From Rhizophagus sp. LPA8_4_AMF (lineage: Eukaryota; Glomeromycota; Glomeromycetes; Glomerales; Glomeraceae), in NCBI GenBank assembly GCA_021464525.1, contig JADRCO010000017.1, positions 1 through 64,000 of the forward strand: a stretch of DNA of 64,000 nt. The letters are read 5' to 3'. Numbering within the stretch: position 1 is the first letter of the stretch; each line of letters starts with the position of its first letter. Shown here piece by piece: positions 1 to 11,240 of the stretch. The notes under the pieces are model-generated. The model was given only the letters and a program-made list of their open reading frames with translations. It made no database searches and had not been told where the DNA came from. The position numbers were made by a program, and so were the translations under genes.

Positions 1-1750
1 TAATACAAATTTTATTTTTTATATAAATAAAGAATAAAACTTTATTTAATATAATCAAAAATAAGGTGGTCCTAAACTTTTTGCGTGGGAGTGTAAAATT
101 GCTTTTTATATTTAAATAAATTTGGTTAATAAATTAAAACTACCTGTATTTCAGTTTTTATAAAATTAAATTTGATATTTTTATAAAAATTATATCATAT
201 AGGCAGATTTCTAAAATTGATAAATTGGTTAGACTTAATAATTTATATATAGTTGATGCATTCTTTATTTAGAAGAATTGGTTAAACTTATAAACCTATT
301 TCAAAAATCAGCTTATAAATTTTTATTAGTATTAACTTCCAAATTTTTTTATTTACTAATTTTAAAGTATAATTTACCAATTTAATCAAATGAAATTATT
401 TTTTAAATAAAGTAATTTAGTAAAGTTAAAATTATTTGTGTCTTAATTTTTATAAATATAGATGTAATATTTATAGAAATAATCATATTTTTCATAATAG
501 TATTAATTTTCAAATTATTATACTAATATTTTTTATATATTTAATTTAACTTTTAATACAATTATTATCCATTATAAATTATAACTGGAAATTTTTATCT
601 GTTAAATTTAAAATTAAACTAACATACAAATTCAATTTATTGTTTCAAATCTATCTTTAAGTTATATCAGTATTATTTAGGGTTTAACATAATTAGTTTA
701 TAAGATTATTCAATCTGTTTAAGCCTTAAAAATTGGATTTGGATTATTTGAATATATAATTTGTATAAATTAATAAATTATCATATATGTAAATAAATTG
801 CTAACTGATTTACTTGCTCAAGAAATAAATGTCATCAATATTGATATTTGCAATAACTGAAATATAAGATAAAGAATCTATATTTTTAAAGAAAAAATAT
901 AATCCCTTTATATATTGACAATACTTTTCCTAGTAATATTTCTTTTTTTACCTTATAAAAAATGTACATCATTATAGTATCAACAGAGTTTCCGGAGTCC
1001 TGTTGATACGTTAGTTATCACAATGTGTCACTTCCTTCCATGATTTCATACCGCTATTTATCACCAACCCTACATTTTACGCGGGTGTGCTATTACAAAT
1101 TTCATAATTTTGTATAGTATTGTTTAAGTGTTTATATTAAATTATATTTATCAGAATTTTCATTATGTTTGGTGCTTAAGCTTGAAATACCAATAACGAT
1201 TAATTGATGGATGTGCTATTTTGCTATAGGTTTAAATAATTAAATAGGTTTAAATCCCGGCTTATTTTTTTTACAGAACAAAGATCTTTTGTTAAACCTG
1301 TTTATAATATAAAATTTTAGCCAAAATAAATAGATGCCTGTTCAGTACCAGTTTTATTTTAAATTATTTTATATTTATCTTTTTAGAGAAAAATAAGTAA
1401 TCGGCGGCGGAAATTTTTCCAAAGAAAACTTTCTAAATTGATATATATAATAGAAAATTTTGTTAAATCTAAGCCAATATAGAGAATTTCCCGCGAATAT
1501 GCGCGCATGCTAATCTTTCTTTGTTTATTGCACAAATTTCAAGGACTGGTACAGTTAAAAATTTATATTTGTGATGCAGAAGGGAGTGACGTTGCCTTAC
1601 ATTGTGTCATGATACAAACTACAATTTATAAAATTTCGAGCGAGTTTTCAATTTATTTTATGGAACGAATAGGACCGATTTTACCGTTCTTCTGATTATG
1701 CAAAGTTGAAATCTTGGCAAGAGTTACTTTCTTTATCTTTCTCCCACTAA
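1..1750. other. AT-rich intergenic region
   Basis: No convincing coding exon is seen in this stretch. It is dominated by A/T runs. The only distinct structure is a 33-bp hairpin-capable inverted repeat near 977-1009, listed separately. The last few hundred bases should hold the promoter and 5' leader of the gene starting at 1751. A short open frame at 1507-1695 has no recognisable protein features and I regard it as chance. Confidence 0.6.
977..1009. repeat. perfect 10-bp inverted repeat (hairpin)
   Basis: GTATCAACAG at 977-986 is the exact reverse complement of CTGTTGATAC at 1000-1009, with a 13-base spacer. The spacer contains TCCGGA, so the site is GC-richer than its surroundings. It could be a decayed transposon end, a binding site or a structured RNA element. 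The sequence alone does not decide between these. Confidence 0.6.
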
Positions 1751-2896
1751 ATGGACAACAAAGTTGGCCAAAACGATAAACAAAATAATGTGGCAGAGGA
1801 AGAGGTAGCTCCACCTCAGAATATACAAGAGGACGTGGTTGTAAGGGACCAAATTGAGGGTGAAAAAGAGGACGGCTCGCCAACAACCATAACGCAGAAA
1901 TACGTTGTTGTAGGTGACACCAACCAGTCGAGCACAACAGAAGTTGAGGGCAGCTCACTTGAGTCACCAAAAGCGCAAAAAACTGCGCTGCAGTCAGATT
2001 ATATACTTACTACACAATCGACTTCTAAATCTATACCTACTACTTCCTCAAATCCGTATAAACATAATACAAGTGTCTTTAAACCCGAAAATTATATTTT
2101 TTCAGACTCTCAATCACACACTCATTACTCAGGCACAGGCATTGAGCAAAAAAATTTTTCAAAAATTGCCGAAGACGGTACGTTAACACCAAGACTCGCA
2201 GAAATGGAAAATTCAAGTCCTTCAATAAGTCCTGGACAACCTGATACATTATCATCGAATGTAAGTACTTCTGGAATAGCAGCACCTAAGCGAATAATTC
2301 GAATAGACAGAGATTATACGAGTGGAGAACTATGTCAGTTTCAAACAGCTTTTCCTGTAGAAATTGATGGACGGGTAAATTATTTTATTATTTAATAAAT
2401 TTTTTTTTTTTTTAAGAAAGAAAAATTTCTAATTCCTTTAAATTCAGATAACCCCGAGGCGATTTCAACAAACAATAAATACGTTGAATGACTTGTTGGC
2501 AAAGGCTCACAATCCAAAATATAATTTTTTTGATAATTGTCTTGCTTGTCTGACAATATACACATCAACGCTATGCTTACGACCGCATTTTGATCGGGTA
2601 AGAATATAATTTCACCTTTACAAAGCATGATAAACGAGATATTAATTTAATTGGTTCATACAGATGATTGAAGAAATATGTAAATTTCTGGATAATGAAA
2701 ATATAACCTCATATAATTCACAGGGGCTTAATTTCAGAGATCCACGACGAACTTCATTTTTATTTGTATCCTTTTATTCAATCAATTCGGATCCATGATT
2801 ATAGTTTAATAACCATTATTATCTTTAACTTACCGGCTTTTCCATCGTGAATCCGATCTTTTTTTTTGTAAACAGCTTGAACTTGAACTATACTAA
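1751..2896 (+). CDS. ERF4: ERF4/GOLGA7-family palmitoyltransferase complex subunit
   Basis: Likely partner subunit of a DHHC protein palmitoyltransferase (yeast Erf2-Erf4, animal DHHC9-GOLGA7) that lipidates Ras-type proteins at ER/Golgi membranes. There are four exons: 1751-2374, 2448-2597, 2664-2765 and 2876-2896, with phases that agree. The first ~190 residues are low-complexity, rich in Ser/Thr/Gln. The Erf4 domain follows: IRIDRDYTSGELCQFQTAFP matches the start of the GOLGA7 domain. The second exon carries the conserved FDNCLACLTIYTSTLC segment, and the last exons give DPRRTSFLF and LELELY before the stop. The long disordered N-terminus is a fungal-type extension compared with the ~137-residue animal protein. 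The last 7-codon exon is inferred from the fit to the family C-terminus. It is convergent with ATG12. Confidence 0.88.
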
Positions 2897-3639
2897 GGAT
2901 AAATCTTTTTTCTTTTGTAGTTATCTTTATATTATATGTTATCAATCTTGTATATCAGTAATGTAAATTCCTTTATAGAGTCACCAACAAAATTCTCGAA
3001 TTCGGATATCCTACCGTACGAAGTAAAATAATAATAATAATGGTAGTATTAATTTTTCACTTTCCATTTTTTATCGGACTTTTTAAATTAATATTCTTGT
3101 CGGTTTTTTTAGAAAAAAGGATATAGGAGTGAAATTCTTTGTTTCTTACCTTTTATTGTACTTAGTTTTTAATGAACATTGATTTATTTAAATTCAAATA
3201 ATAATTTTTCAAGAGATCTATTGAAATATAATGTGTTCTATTATTAAGTTTTTTCTATAGCATTTATTACATTCTTCCTAGCCTCCTTTGAAATTCATTT
3301 TATTTCACACATACATTTTCATTACATGCCAGGTGCATCATAAAAAAAAACCTAATATTATGGTCGCCTATTTTATTATTTTTATTCCTTTCAAAAAAAT
3401 TAACTATAAAGTCTGTAAAAATTTAATTAAAATTATAAAAATTAATGCAGATCAGAATAAATCTTTATTTTTATTAATTGTAATTATTATATTACCAAAA
3501 TCCTTTCATCACTTTAGAATTCCAAATCATAAATTATCTATTCCGTCACTAGAAATATTTAATTTAATTATTATTATTAGAGAGGGAAAAAATAAAGGTG
3601 AATATTGTTTCTATTGAAAATTGTTTAGAGCTTGGATTA
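2897..3639. other. intergenic, convergent 3' ends
   Basis: This lies between the stop of the ERF4-type gene and the stop of ATG12, so it should hold both 3' untranslated regions. An open frame at 3288-3617 is made of Ile/Lys/Phe/Asn-rich residues expected from AT-rich DNA and shows no family features. Nothing else was recognised. Confidence 0.6.
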
Positions 3640-4319
3640 TTATCCCCATGCTGCACTTGTACAATAATTTATTATCAAATGTCCATCCGTATTGAAACAC
3701 TAAATTAAAAAAAAAAATAATAATATGAAATACTTGAATAAAATTAGAACAATATTTGATATGCTCATAAGATACCTTGACTAAATTGGCAACTATTTCA
3801 TCTGGTGCAGGAGAAAATGCACTGTTTATGTATAAGAACTGTTATAAGAATTCAGAACTATATTATTAAAATGTTTCTATATAACAAAAACTAATATTCT
3901 TTTCAAAAAAGATCTTATTTACCAAAGGATCCGAAGCCTTATAATTAAGTTCTCTCCTTAAAAATTGAATAACGGCTTGGAATTTATTTGACGCATTTAT
4001 CTTGTACAAGTTTTGCTTTAAAATAGGTGCATTTCCTATCGCCCGAAAACGAACTATGACTTTAAAACAAATAGGTTACGTGTATAGAAAAAAAGCCAAA
4101 TAAAGAATTAAACAAAACATATAGTACATTTAAATATCAAAATCTTTGTTTTTTACCTTTAACGGCATCTTTCTTTTTATACTTTTCAAGAGCAAGAGAA
4201 GGGTTTTGCGAAATTTGTGAAGGTGTAAGAGTTTCGGCTGGTGGTACATTAAAAGGAGGGGGGGGAATTGGAGGTTGTGGTGTACCTAAAGAAGTGAGAT
4301 CTGCTGCTTGCGAAGACAT
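3640..4319 (-). CDS. ATG12: autophagy ubiquitin-like protein Atg12
   Basis: Ubiquitin-like modifier that is conjugated through its C-terminal glycine to Atg5 and then drives Atg8 lipidation in autophagosome formation. Four exons on the minus strand (4319-4157, 4059-3923, 3838-3776, 3699-3640) splice in frame to about 140 residues. After a proline-rich disordered N-terminus of ~55 residues, the ubiquitin fold starts with VIVRFRAIGNAPILKQN, followed by FQAVIQFLRREL, DPLFLYINSAFSPAPDE, then CFNTDGHLIINY. The protein ends ...SAAWG, so the terminal glycine needed for conjugation is present. The length is typical of the family. The start lies about 140 bp from the divergent TIM44 start. Confidence 0.95.
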
Positions 4320-4457
4320 AATGTGTATAAATCTAAACGATAAAAAAGAAAAAAACTTCTAAAATTGGAACTGACGCAATGTAGAGTCAAACAAACTGCG
4401 ATCTACAGATCATTACATCATCATCTATCATCCTTTTTTAAAAAATTTTTTTTTTTT

Positions 4458-6441
4458 ATGTCCTCCCAATGCATATTTAATATGATTGCTCCACGAACAT
4501 TAATGTTTACATTTTCTAATGTTTTGCGAACAAGATCACGTTACTTAATACAACTGAAATATCGTTCTGCACATGCACGAAGTTATACAAGCCCTGTTAC
4601 AAAATTTTTTGAAACTATAAATGAAGAAATAAAAAAGAATAAGGAATTACAACAAAATGTGAAGTTGTTACAGGATCAGGCGGGACAATTAAGTGAATCT
4701 GACGCTCTAAGAAAAGCCAAGGAGGCTTATATAAAAGCCAAGGTATGGAAAGTTAATTTATTAACACATATAGATTGTATATGAATATAATTTACTTACT
4801 TTGATTTTAGGAAGGCGCGGAAAATACCACAACACTGGGATCGGAGAAACTTAAAAAATCTATGGATGAAATTAAAAAATCTGCTGAGAAAGTTGGATCA
4901 GCAGTATCAGGCACATTTGAAAAAGTTAATGAAACTCCTTTTGTTAAAGAAAGTAAAGAAAAGGTTAGAAATATCAACACAGACAACACTATTAGTAATA
5001 TTTTATTAAATCGGTATACACTAAGTATTTAATGAATTTTATAATTCTTTTATTAGATATCTCAGTTTTCAGATAAAGTTTCTACCACAACTGAACCAAT
5101 AAGACAAACAAGGGTTTACACAAACATTCGCGATTCTTTGAAAGAAACTGTCGGGGATGATTCAATGAGTTATGGTGGATTTGCTGATAAAGAAACAAGG
5201 AAGAAGTTGAAGGAGCAAGCCTTAGCAAAATCGAAATCGAAAGTAGTTGAAACAAATCCAGAGTAAGTGTCACTTATAAATTTTTTATATTGCTCCCTAT
5301 TTTAGTTTTACAAATAATTTATTAGTTACCATTTCTTATGCTCACAGCTTTATAATTCAAATCCTATTCAAATAGAGCTGGATCATCTATGGTGTTGCAC
5401 AAAGACTCGGCATGGAAAGAAAGTTGGAATAAGATTAAAGAAACCAATCCAATTATTCAAGGTAACATAATTTTATATGTTCTCTCTAAGTAGATTATGC
5501 AAATCTTTAAGATTATTAATGAGCATGTATTTTGATAAATATTAAGGAATTTTTAATATGAAAAAAAGTTATGAAGATAGTGACAATATTCTCATTTCAT
5601 ATACTAGGGCTTTCACGAGTACGCTAGGTATGTTCATTATTTAATCATAAAGCAAATTTGAATTTTATATATTAATTAAGATTTACTTGAAAATTAAAGG
5701 GTCATTTTTTGAGGAAAATGAAACGGCTCAAGTTATGGCACAAATGAAGATGATTGATCCACATTTTAATTTAGAAGATTTCATGAGGGAAGCAAGAGAG
5801 TATATAATACCCGAAATAATGGAGGCATATTTGAAGGGAGATACAACCACATTAAGAGAATGGTGCTCAGAAGCGGTGCGTATTTTGATTGTTTTGGTTG
5901 ATAATATTTAAATAAATTAATAAAATATATTTGCTTAATAGACATATAATGTTTTAACACATGGTATCAAAGCACAAATACAGCAAGGTCTTATAAGTGA
6001 TTCAAGAATTCTTGATATAAGAGATGTGGAGGTAACAATTATTATTAAATGTCTAATTGACTTTATTAAAGGTTTATGCAGTTCATAATGTTATTTCTTT
6101 TTTTTGACGCAGTTTGTAACAGCTAAACTTCTTGAAAATTTAGAAATTCCAGTATTGGTAATATCCTTTAATACTCAAGAAGTAATTGTATTTCGTGATC
6201 GATTAACAAATGAAATAAAATACGGAAGTGAAGATCAAATTGATCAAAATACATATGGTTGTGTATTTACAAAACAAGAAGATAGATTAATGGATCCAGT
6301 AACTAATGGGTGGAAAATGATAGGTAAGAACAATAATTTTAAAACTTATTTCTTTTTTTTATTATGAAAATTCTAACTAATTAACTTTTTTTTTAAAAAA
6401 AAGATATAGCAAAAAATAGATCACAGAGATTATTATGGTAG
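4458..6441 (+). CDS. TIM44: mitochondrial import motor scaffold Tim44
   Basis: Peripheral inner-membrane protein that tethers matrix Hsp70 to the TIM23 translocase. At least seven exons are visible. The N-terminus is Arg/Ser-rich (RTRSRYLIQLKYRSAHARS), typical of a matrix presequence. A charged helical segment follows (FFETINEEIKKNKELQQNVK). Next come SSMVLHKDSAWKESWNKI and the conserved core FFEENETAQVMAQMKMIDP, IIPEIMEAYLKGD and LREWCSEATYNVLTHGI. The last part is SRILDIRDVEF to DPVTNGWKMIDIAKNRSQ, ending RLLW. The start could be 4458 or the in-frame ATG at 4482. A further ATG at 4365 would add a non-conserved poly-Phe leader and is less likely. A short exon near 5608-5620 is needed to keep frame, and its borders are the least certain. 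Confidence 0.92.
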
Positions 6442-6720
6442 AAAAAAATTTTTTTTTAAATGGTTATTTTATCAAGTTTTTAATGACCAAAATAAAGACT
6501 ACTAAAAAATAACATTTCTCTGAGGTAAAAATCAGAGAATTAATTTAATTACTCTGAAATATTTGCTTTTATACAAATAATGAACATGGTTATAAATAAT
6601 TGCAGTCTAACTCTGACCCCTTTTTAGTCAATCGGTCACGTGGAAAATTACGTTAAATTATCTTGTTTCACAAAATCTGAAAAAAAAAAAATTTTTTGCC
6701 CATTGCATTTAAAATAAAAA

Positions 6721-7049
6721 ATGAGACCGTTAACAGAAGACGAAACTAAAGTATTCTTTGAGAAATTATCGAAATAGTTAGTATTTTCCAAACATACTGT
6801 TTATATCAGTTTGCTTTTTAAATACTTGATAATTCAAGTTTATTTAAAGTAATTTTGAATGTTAAATATAAATATCTATATATTTTCTCTTTTCTTTTAT
6901 AAGTATTGGAAGGAATATTGTGCACTTAATTGATCGATCAGATGAAACTTATTATTTTAGATTGCATCATGATAAGGTTTATTATATGAGGTAAGTAATA
7001 AGAAAAGAGGAAGCTAGAATGGATGCGTTTCGATGACATCGAATAATTT

Positions 7050-7086
<37 letters not shown>

Positions 7087-7727
7087 TAAAAAGATTAGTT
7101 GTTGTATGTTTAGATTCATATCAAATATCTAGGTTTAAAATCATGAAAACTTTAATGATCTAAATTTTTATTTTTTAGTGAAGCATTAATGCGACAAGCA
7201 ATAAGTATAGGGCGGGATCAATTAATTTCTTTAGGAGTATGTTTTGGTAAATTTACGAAATCAAAGAAATTTAAATTACATATTACAGCACTAGATTATC
7301 TTGCTCAATATGCAAAGGTAATGTGAAACTTTGCGGTTTATGATTGGGTTTCAATATTATTTCGGTTTATCTCAATTTCGATTTTTTTTTGGTTTAGTAT
7401 AAAATATGGATAAAACCAAATGGAGAAAGTACATTTCTTTACGGAAATCACATACTTAAAGCACATTTAGGTCGTATAACAGATGATACTCCTGAACATC
7501 AAGGTGTTGTAGTTTACTCAATGTCTGATATTCCTTTGGTAGGTTATTTATTATGTATTTTTTTTTTCCATTAAATATTGAATATAATATGTTCTTTCTA
7601 TTATTAGGGATTTGGTGTTACAGCTAGATCAACTGTTGAAACTCGTAAATTACAGCCAACAGATATTGTTGCTTTTCATCAAGCTGATATAGGAGAATAT
7701 TTACGTGAACAAGACACTTTATTTTAA
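6721..7727 (+). CDS. NIP7: 60S ribosome biogenesis protein Nip7
   Basis: PUA-domain factor needed for 27S pre-rRNA processing and 60S subunit assembly in the nucleolus. Five exons (6721-6776, 6904-6990, 7179-7317, 7398-7538, 7608-7727) join in phase to about 180 residues, the normal family length. The protein begins [20 protein letters not shown] and continues [20 protein letters not shown]. It then has [40 protein letters not shown], and the PUA-type end [17 protein letters not shown] with [19 protein letters not shown]. It is essentially collinear with the human protein. It lies 280 bp downstream of TIM44 on the same strand, with no sign of a shared transcript. Confidence 0.97.
7045..7082. 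repeat. (TA)n microsatellite in a NIP7 intron
   Basis: A run of alternating A/T about 30 bases long lies inside the second intron of NIP7. It is a simple dinucleotide repeat with no further sign of function. Confidence 0.85.
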
Positions 7728-8349
7728 AAACCTATAAGAGCAGAAATAAAAAAAAAGAGCTTAATAGTATATAAAATATAATTGATTGTAATCATAAACT
7801 AATTCATTGAAACTCTGATAGAAAATTGACTGTATATTCTCATAAATATTTGTCAGGCTAACATTCACTTATTCAATTAATAGTTTTGGTTTACCGAATA
7901 TTTTTCAAATAATTTATAGTGTTTTAATATGGTAATGCTAAATAATAAAGGCAAAGTTGCTTTTACATTTATGCAGTACTGGAAAGTAGTTTAAAACTAC
8001 CAAAAAAAGAGAAAAAATAAATAATAATTAGAATTATTTTAAATCTTGCAATTTATTATTAAAATATGCAAATATTAGTATATTAAATTTCAGTAAATTG
8101 GTTATTTTTTTATTATTTTTTTTAAAAAATAATTTGAATATTAGAAGTTTTTATAATAAGTAAAAGGAATAAATAGTATATTTAAGTATCTAATAAGTTA
8201 TTAATTATATATAAAGATAATATGTATTTAAATTTTAAATATATGTAATTTTAATTATATATAATAAATTTGAATTACAATTAAATTGCAATCTAATTAA
8301 AAAAAATATTTATTTAAAAGAAAAAATATGAAAAGACTTTTAAATAGCA
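7728..8349. other. AT-rich intergenic DNA after NIP7
   Basis: It contains the NIP7 3' region and then extremely AT-rich sequence. No coding signal, RNA gene or repeat end was recognised before the transposon-like element that begins at 8357. Confidence 0.6.
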
Positions 8350-8356
8350 TATTATA

Positions 8357-9298
8357 TTAAGGTGGCATACTGATTAAGTATATTAGCTAATAATAAAAAT
8401 TTGCATATTAAAGATTTTTATCATTACACAACAATCAGATTTTAAAAACCACAGTAAAATGCATAGAAATTGAACGAAATAAACATTAGAATATTTTACA
8501 TCAAATAATATTATGTATATTAAATATAATTATAATTATCTCCTGTCAAATAATTTCTCAAACAATATGTTTGCTTTTTGTTCAAAATTTTTATCTTTAT
8601 TAATGTCATTTTCATTAAAATTTTGGTTGTAAAGAGAAGTTGTTTTATTTAAAGCTAGCCGACATTTTTTGGTTTCAAATTCTGCTAATCTAAGAAGGAA
8701 TATTTAATTCAGTAAGGGAATAGTGGACAATTGATATTTTGATTGTTGAAGACTACATGTCATATTTTGGTATGTTTTGAAATCTAAACGTGACTGAGTT
8801 TTCTTTAAGAGATCTTTGGCATCTTATCTATTAAGTATTATATGCTAATTAATATATGTAACCTATTTCATATCATTATTGAAACGTGGTTTACCTTCAA
8901 ATTTTTACAGCAAGTCTATAGATAAGTTAAGAACAAAGTTATGTTTAAATATTTTACCTTTTATTATAAAAGTTTAAAAATTTGGTTTTGAGAATCTTAT
9001 ATTTTACAAATATTTTTCTTTTTAAGTAAAAATATTGACTCATTTTTAAACTCTCTAAAAAAAATGAATGTAATTACCTTGCAATAGCTCTTAAGAATAG
9101 GGTTCAACCAAAAGAAAGAAAATTAATAAATATAATGTTCGTGGGAATCTTTTAAAAATTTGTGTTTTTTTATAGTAAATGTTTAATAAAGAAGGATTCA
9201 ATCAATTTTAAACTTAGTGTAACAAAATATTTTGATCATGTAAAATTAGTTAAATAACTGGTATACTTTTGATTTAATTAGTTGGTATGCCACCTTAA
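8357..9298. mobile_element. non-autonomous DNA transposon (MITE-like), 942 bp
   Basis: The element is bounded by perfect 14-bp terminal inverted repeats: TTAAGGTGGCATAC at 8357-8370, and its reverse complement GTATGCCACCTTAA ending at 9298. The flanks are a direct repeat TATTATA (8350-8356 and 9299-9305), consistent with a 7-bp target-site duplication. The ends also read as GGTGGCATAC flanked by TTAA on both sides, so a TTAA-target (piggyBac-type) origin is an alternative. No open frame of note lies inside, so it depends on a transposase elsewhere. Perfect ends and an intact flanking repeat suggest fairly recent movement. The superfamily is not decided from this copy. Confidence 0.75.
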
Positions 9299-9472
9299 TA
9301 TTATATGGTGTAATTAGTATTTGATAATAGTGATTAAATCTAACTTAATAAATGGAATATACTAATTATAGAATAATGCATCTAGCGGTATCCAGTCGGC
9401 TTAGCCTTTTAGAGGGGGTAGTGATCTTACATAGCTTTCATTAATTATTTCATTTTGTTCTGTATATCAGTA

Positions 9473-9661
9473 TGTTAGGGGAGTGACACTTATTACGTAA
9501 TTATTAAAGGGGGGAGGGGGATAGTTAAAATCTTACGTTATACTTAATAAAATCATATATTTATAATATAATAATTTGATTGGCTGTTAAATCTGACAAG
9601 GGGGGGAGGGGGGTAAGTTTATATTAAACTAAATATTATGTAATATGTGTCACTGCCCTTG
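9473..9661. mobile_element. short MITE-like element with GTGACAC inverted ends and G-runs
   Basis: The left end AGTGACACTTATTACGTAAT (about 9482-9501) is mirrored by ATTATGTAATATGTGTCACT (about 9635-9654), an imperfect ~20-bp inverted repeat. TA dinucleotides lie at 9471-9472 and 9662-9663, consistent with TA target duplication, but the outer limits are uncertain by a few bases. Just inside each end is a G-rich tract on the same strand (9509-9520 and 9600-9613). No coding sequence is present. Confidence 0.6.
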
Positions 9662-9975
9662 TAATTATTGCTTTTATGTAAGTGATCAAGATTGCACCGC
9701 TATATAAAATAAAATAATAATAAATAAAAAAACTAATTATGGAATAATTAATTTTAATAATTAATATTATAACTAAAAAAAACGTCTAATTTTTTAATTA
9801 TTTGCTTATAATATTTATATTAAAAGTGACTTTTTAAGTATATAAGAATTAACTGTACATGAATGCATTAAATTAAAAAGAAAAACAATCAAAATGAAAG
9901 GAATAAAAGGAATATTATAAAATTTTTTGGTTATAATATATATATAAATTGTATAAGCAATTAATAGTAATGATA

Positions 9976-10234
9976 CAGTCGACCTCCTTCTACAGGCACA
10001 CCCCTTGGGACCAATAATAAAAAGTGTGATTATAGTGAATATTGCCTATATAGAGGGATTTTTATATAGTATTACTAAGTATTGGTTCCAAAGGGATGTG
10101 ACTATAAAAGCCTTGTGATTATAGAGGGGTTTTTTATATAGCATTAATATATGTTGGTTCTTATGAAAGGTGTACTTATAATGAAGGATTTATATGATGT
10201 GATTGTACAGAGGGTGCCTATAAAGGGTTGACTG
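9976..10234. mobile_element. pogo/Tigger-like MITE, 259 bp
   Basis: The element starts CAGTCGACCTCCTTCTACAG and ends in GGGTTGACTG, whose reverse complement CAGTCAACCC matches the left end imperfectly. TA lies directly on both sides (9974-9975 and 10235-10236), fitting the TA target duplication of Tc1/mariner/pogo elements, whose ends often begin CAGT. The inside carries CACCCCTTGGGACCA and repeated TATAGAGGG-type motifs also found in the element at 51648-51844, so both belong to one family. No transposase is encoded. Confidence 0.72.
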
Positions 10235-11240
10235 TATTTATAAAATTCAGCAATCATCATTTCTATATATGTTTTTTTTACTTACAATATTATAGTAATA
10301 AAAAGTTTTTTTTGAATATTATTTAACACTATATAATAGTAAATAATAGAGCTGTAACTTTAATATTTAATATTTTATAATTGCTAAAAATATCTGATTT
10401 AGATTTAATTGATTTTAATATTAAATCAGGATTATAATAATATAAATAGCATTTTATAAATTTGTAACTATCAAATATCAACTTGTATTTTGCAATATAA
10501 ATAATTTTTTTTGATTTTGAAAATGACTATATATTTGATAACAAATTGAATTTTGAAGTTGATATTTATTTTCTGGGAAAATTTTAACGTAATGTTTGAT
10601 TCAAATATTAATAATATAGTTTTTTTTATGAATTTTACCAAAGATTGATGGTTACTATCAGTAAGCTTTATTTAGTAATACTCATAATGTATTTAATATA
10701 ACAAAACAATTTATACTATTGACATTTAGCAAGAATTAATTATGAATAAATCGGGATCTTATATTATTACTACTCAATTATTCGTAATTCTAAAAACACC
10801 AAGTGTTCACCTGCTTGAGAAGGCTAAATCGAAGAAAAAGGAGTATGGATAAATGCGACAACCAGGGTTTTGATGTTACAAAAATCCAAAATCTACCAGA
10901 ATAAATATTAAATTAGAAACAATCAAAACATCGAATAAGAAAATTCATCATGCACTTCATTGCCTGAACAATGTACTGATCAGCAAATATAATCTAACAT
11001 CACGTGCAGTAATGTTTAAGGTCCGATTTACTATTGTACTTTGTAATCATTATATGAAAATCAAATTTTGACAGCTGTCAAATTAAAAGTTTTTAAGATA
11101 AATAAGGATTTTCTTATCTTGAATATAAAATTGTTTAAAAAAAATATTACTAATCGAATGGACTATTAAATTTACACGGCTTGATAATATTTTATTTATT
11201 TAAATGAATTGTGAGAGATGGTAACTTTGACGCTATAATA
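10235..11240. other. AT-rich intergenic DNA upstream of the HMG gene's 3' end
   Basis: No gene was recognised. A perfect 16-bp palindrome TTTGACAGCTGTCAAA lies at 11067-11082. Shortly after it comes a loose inverted repeat AAGATAA...TTATCTT, within about 200 bp of the HMG gene stop. These may be part of its 3' region or the end of an old element. Confidence 0.5.

Noticed and set aside
1246-1262. GGTTTAAATCCCGG looking like a tRNA B box
   Set aside because: No matching A box, acceptor stem or anticodon arm can be folded around it.
3288-3617. Plus-strand open frame of 109 residues
   Set aside because: It is made of Ile, Lys, Asn and Phe as expected from AT-rich DNA, lies between two convergent genes and shows no motif.
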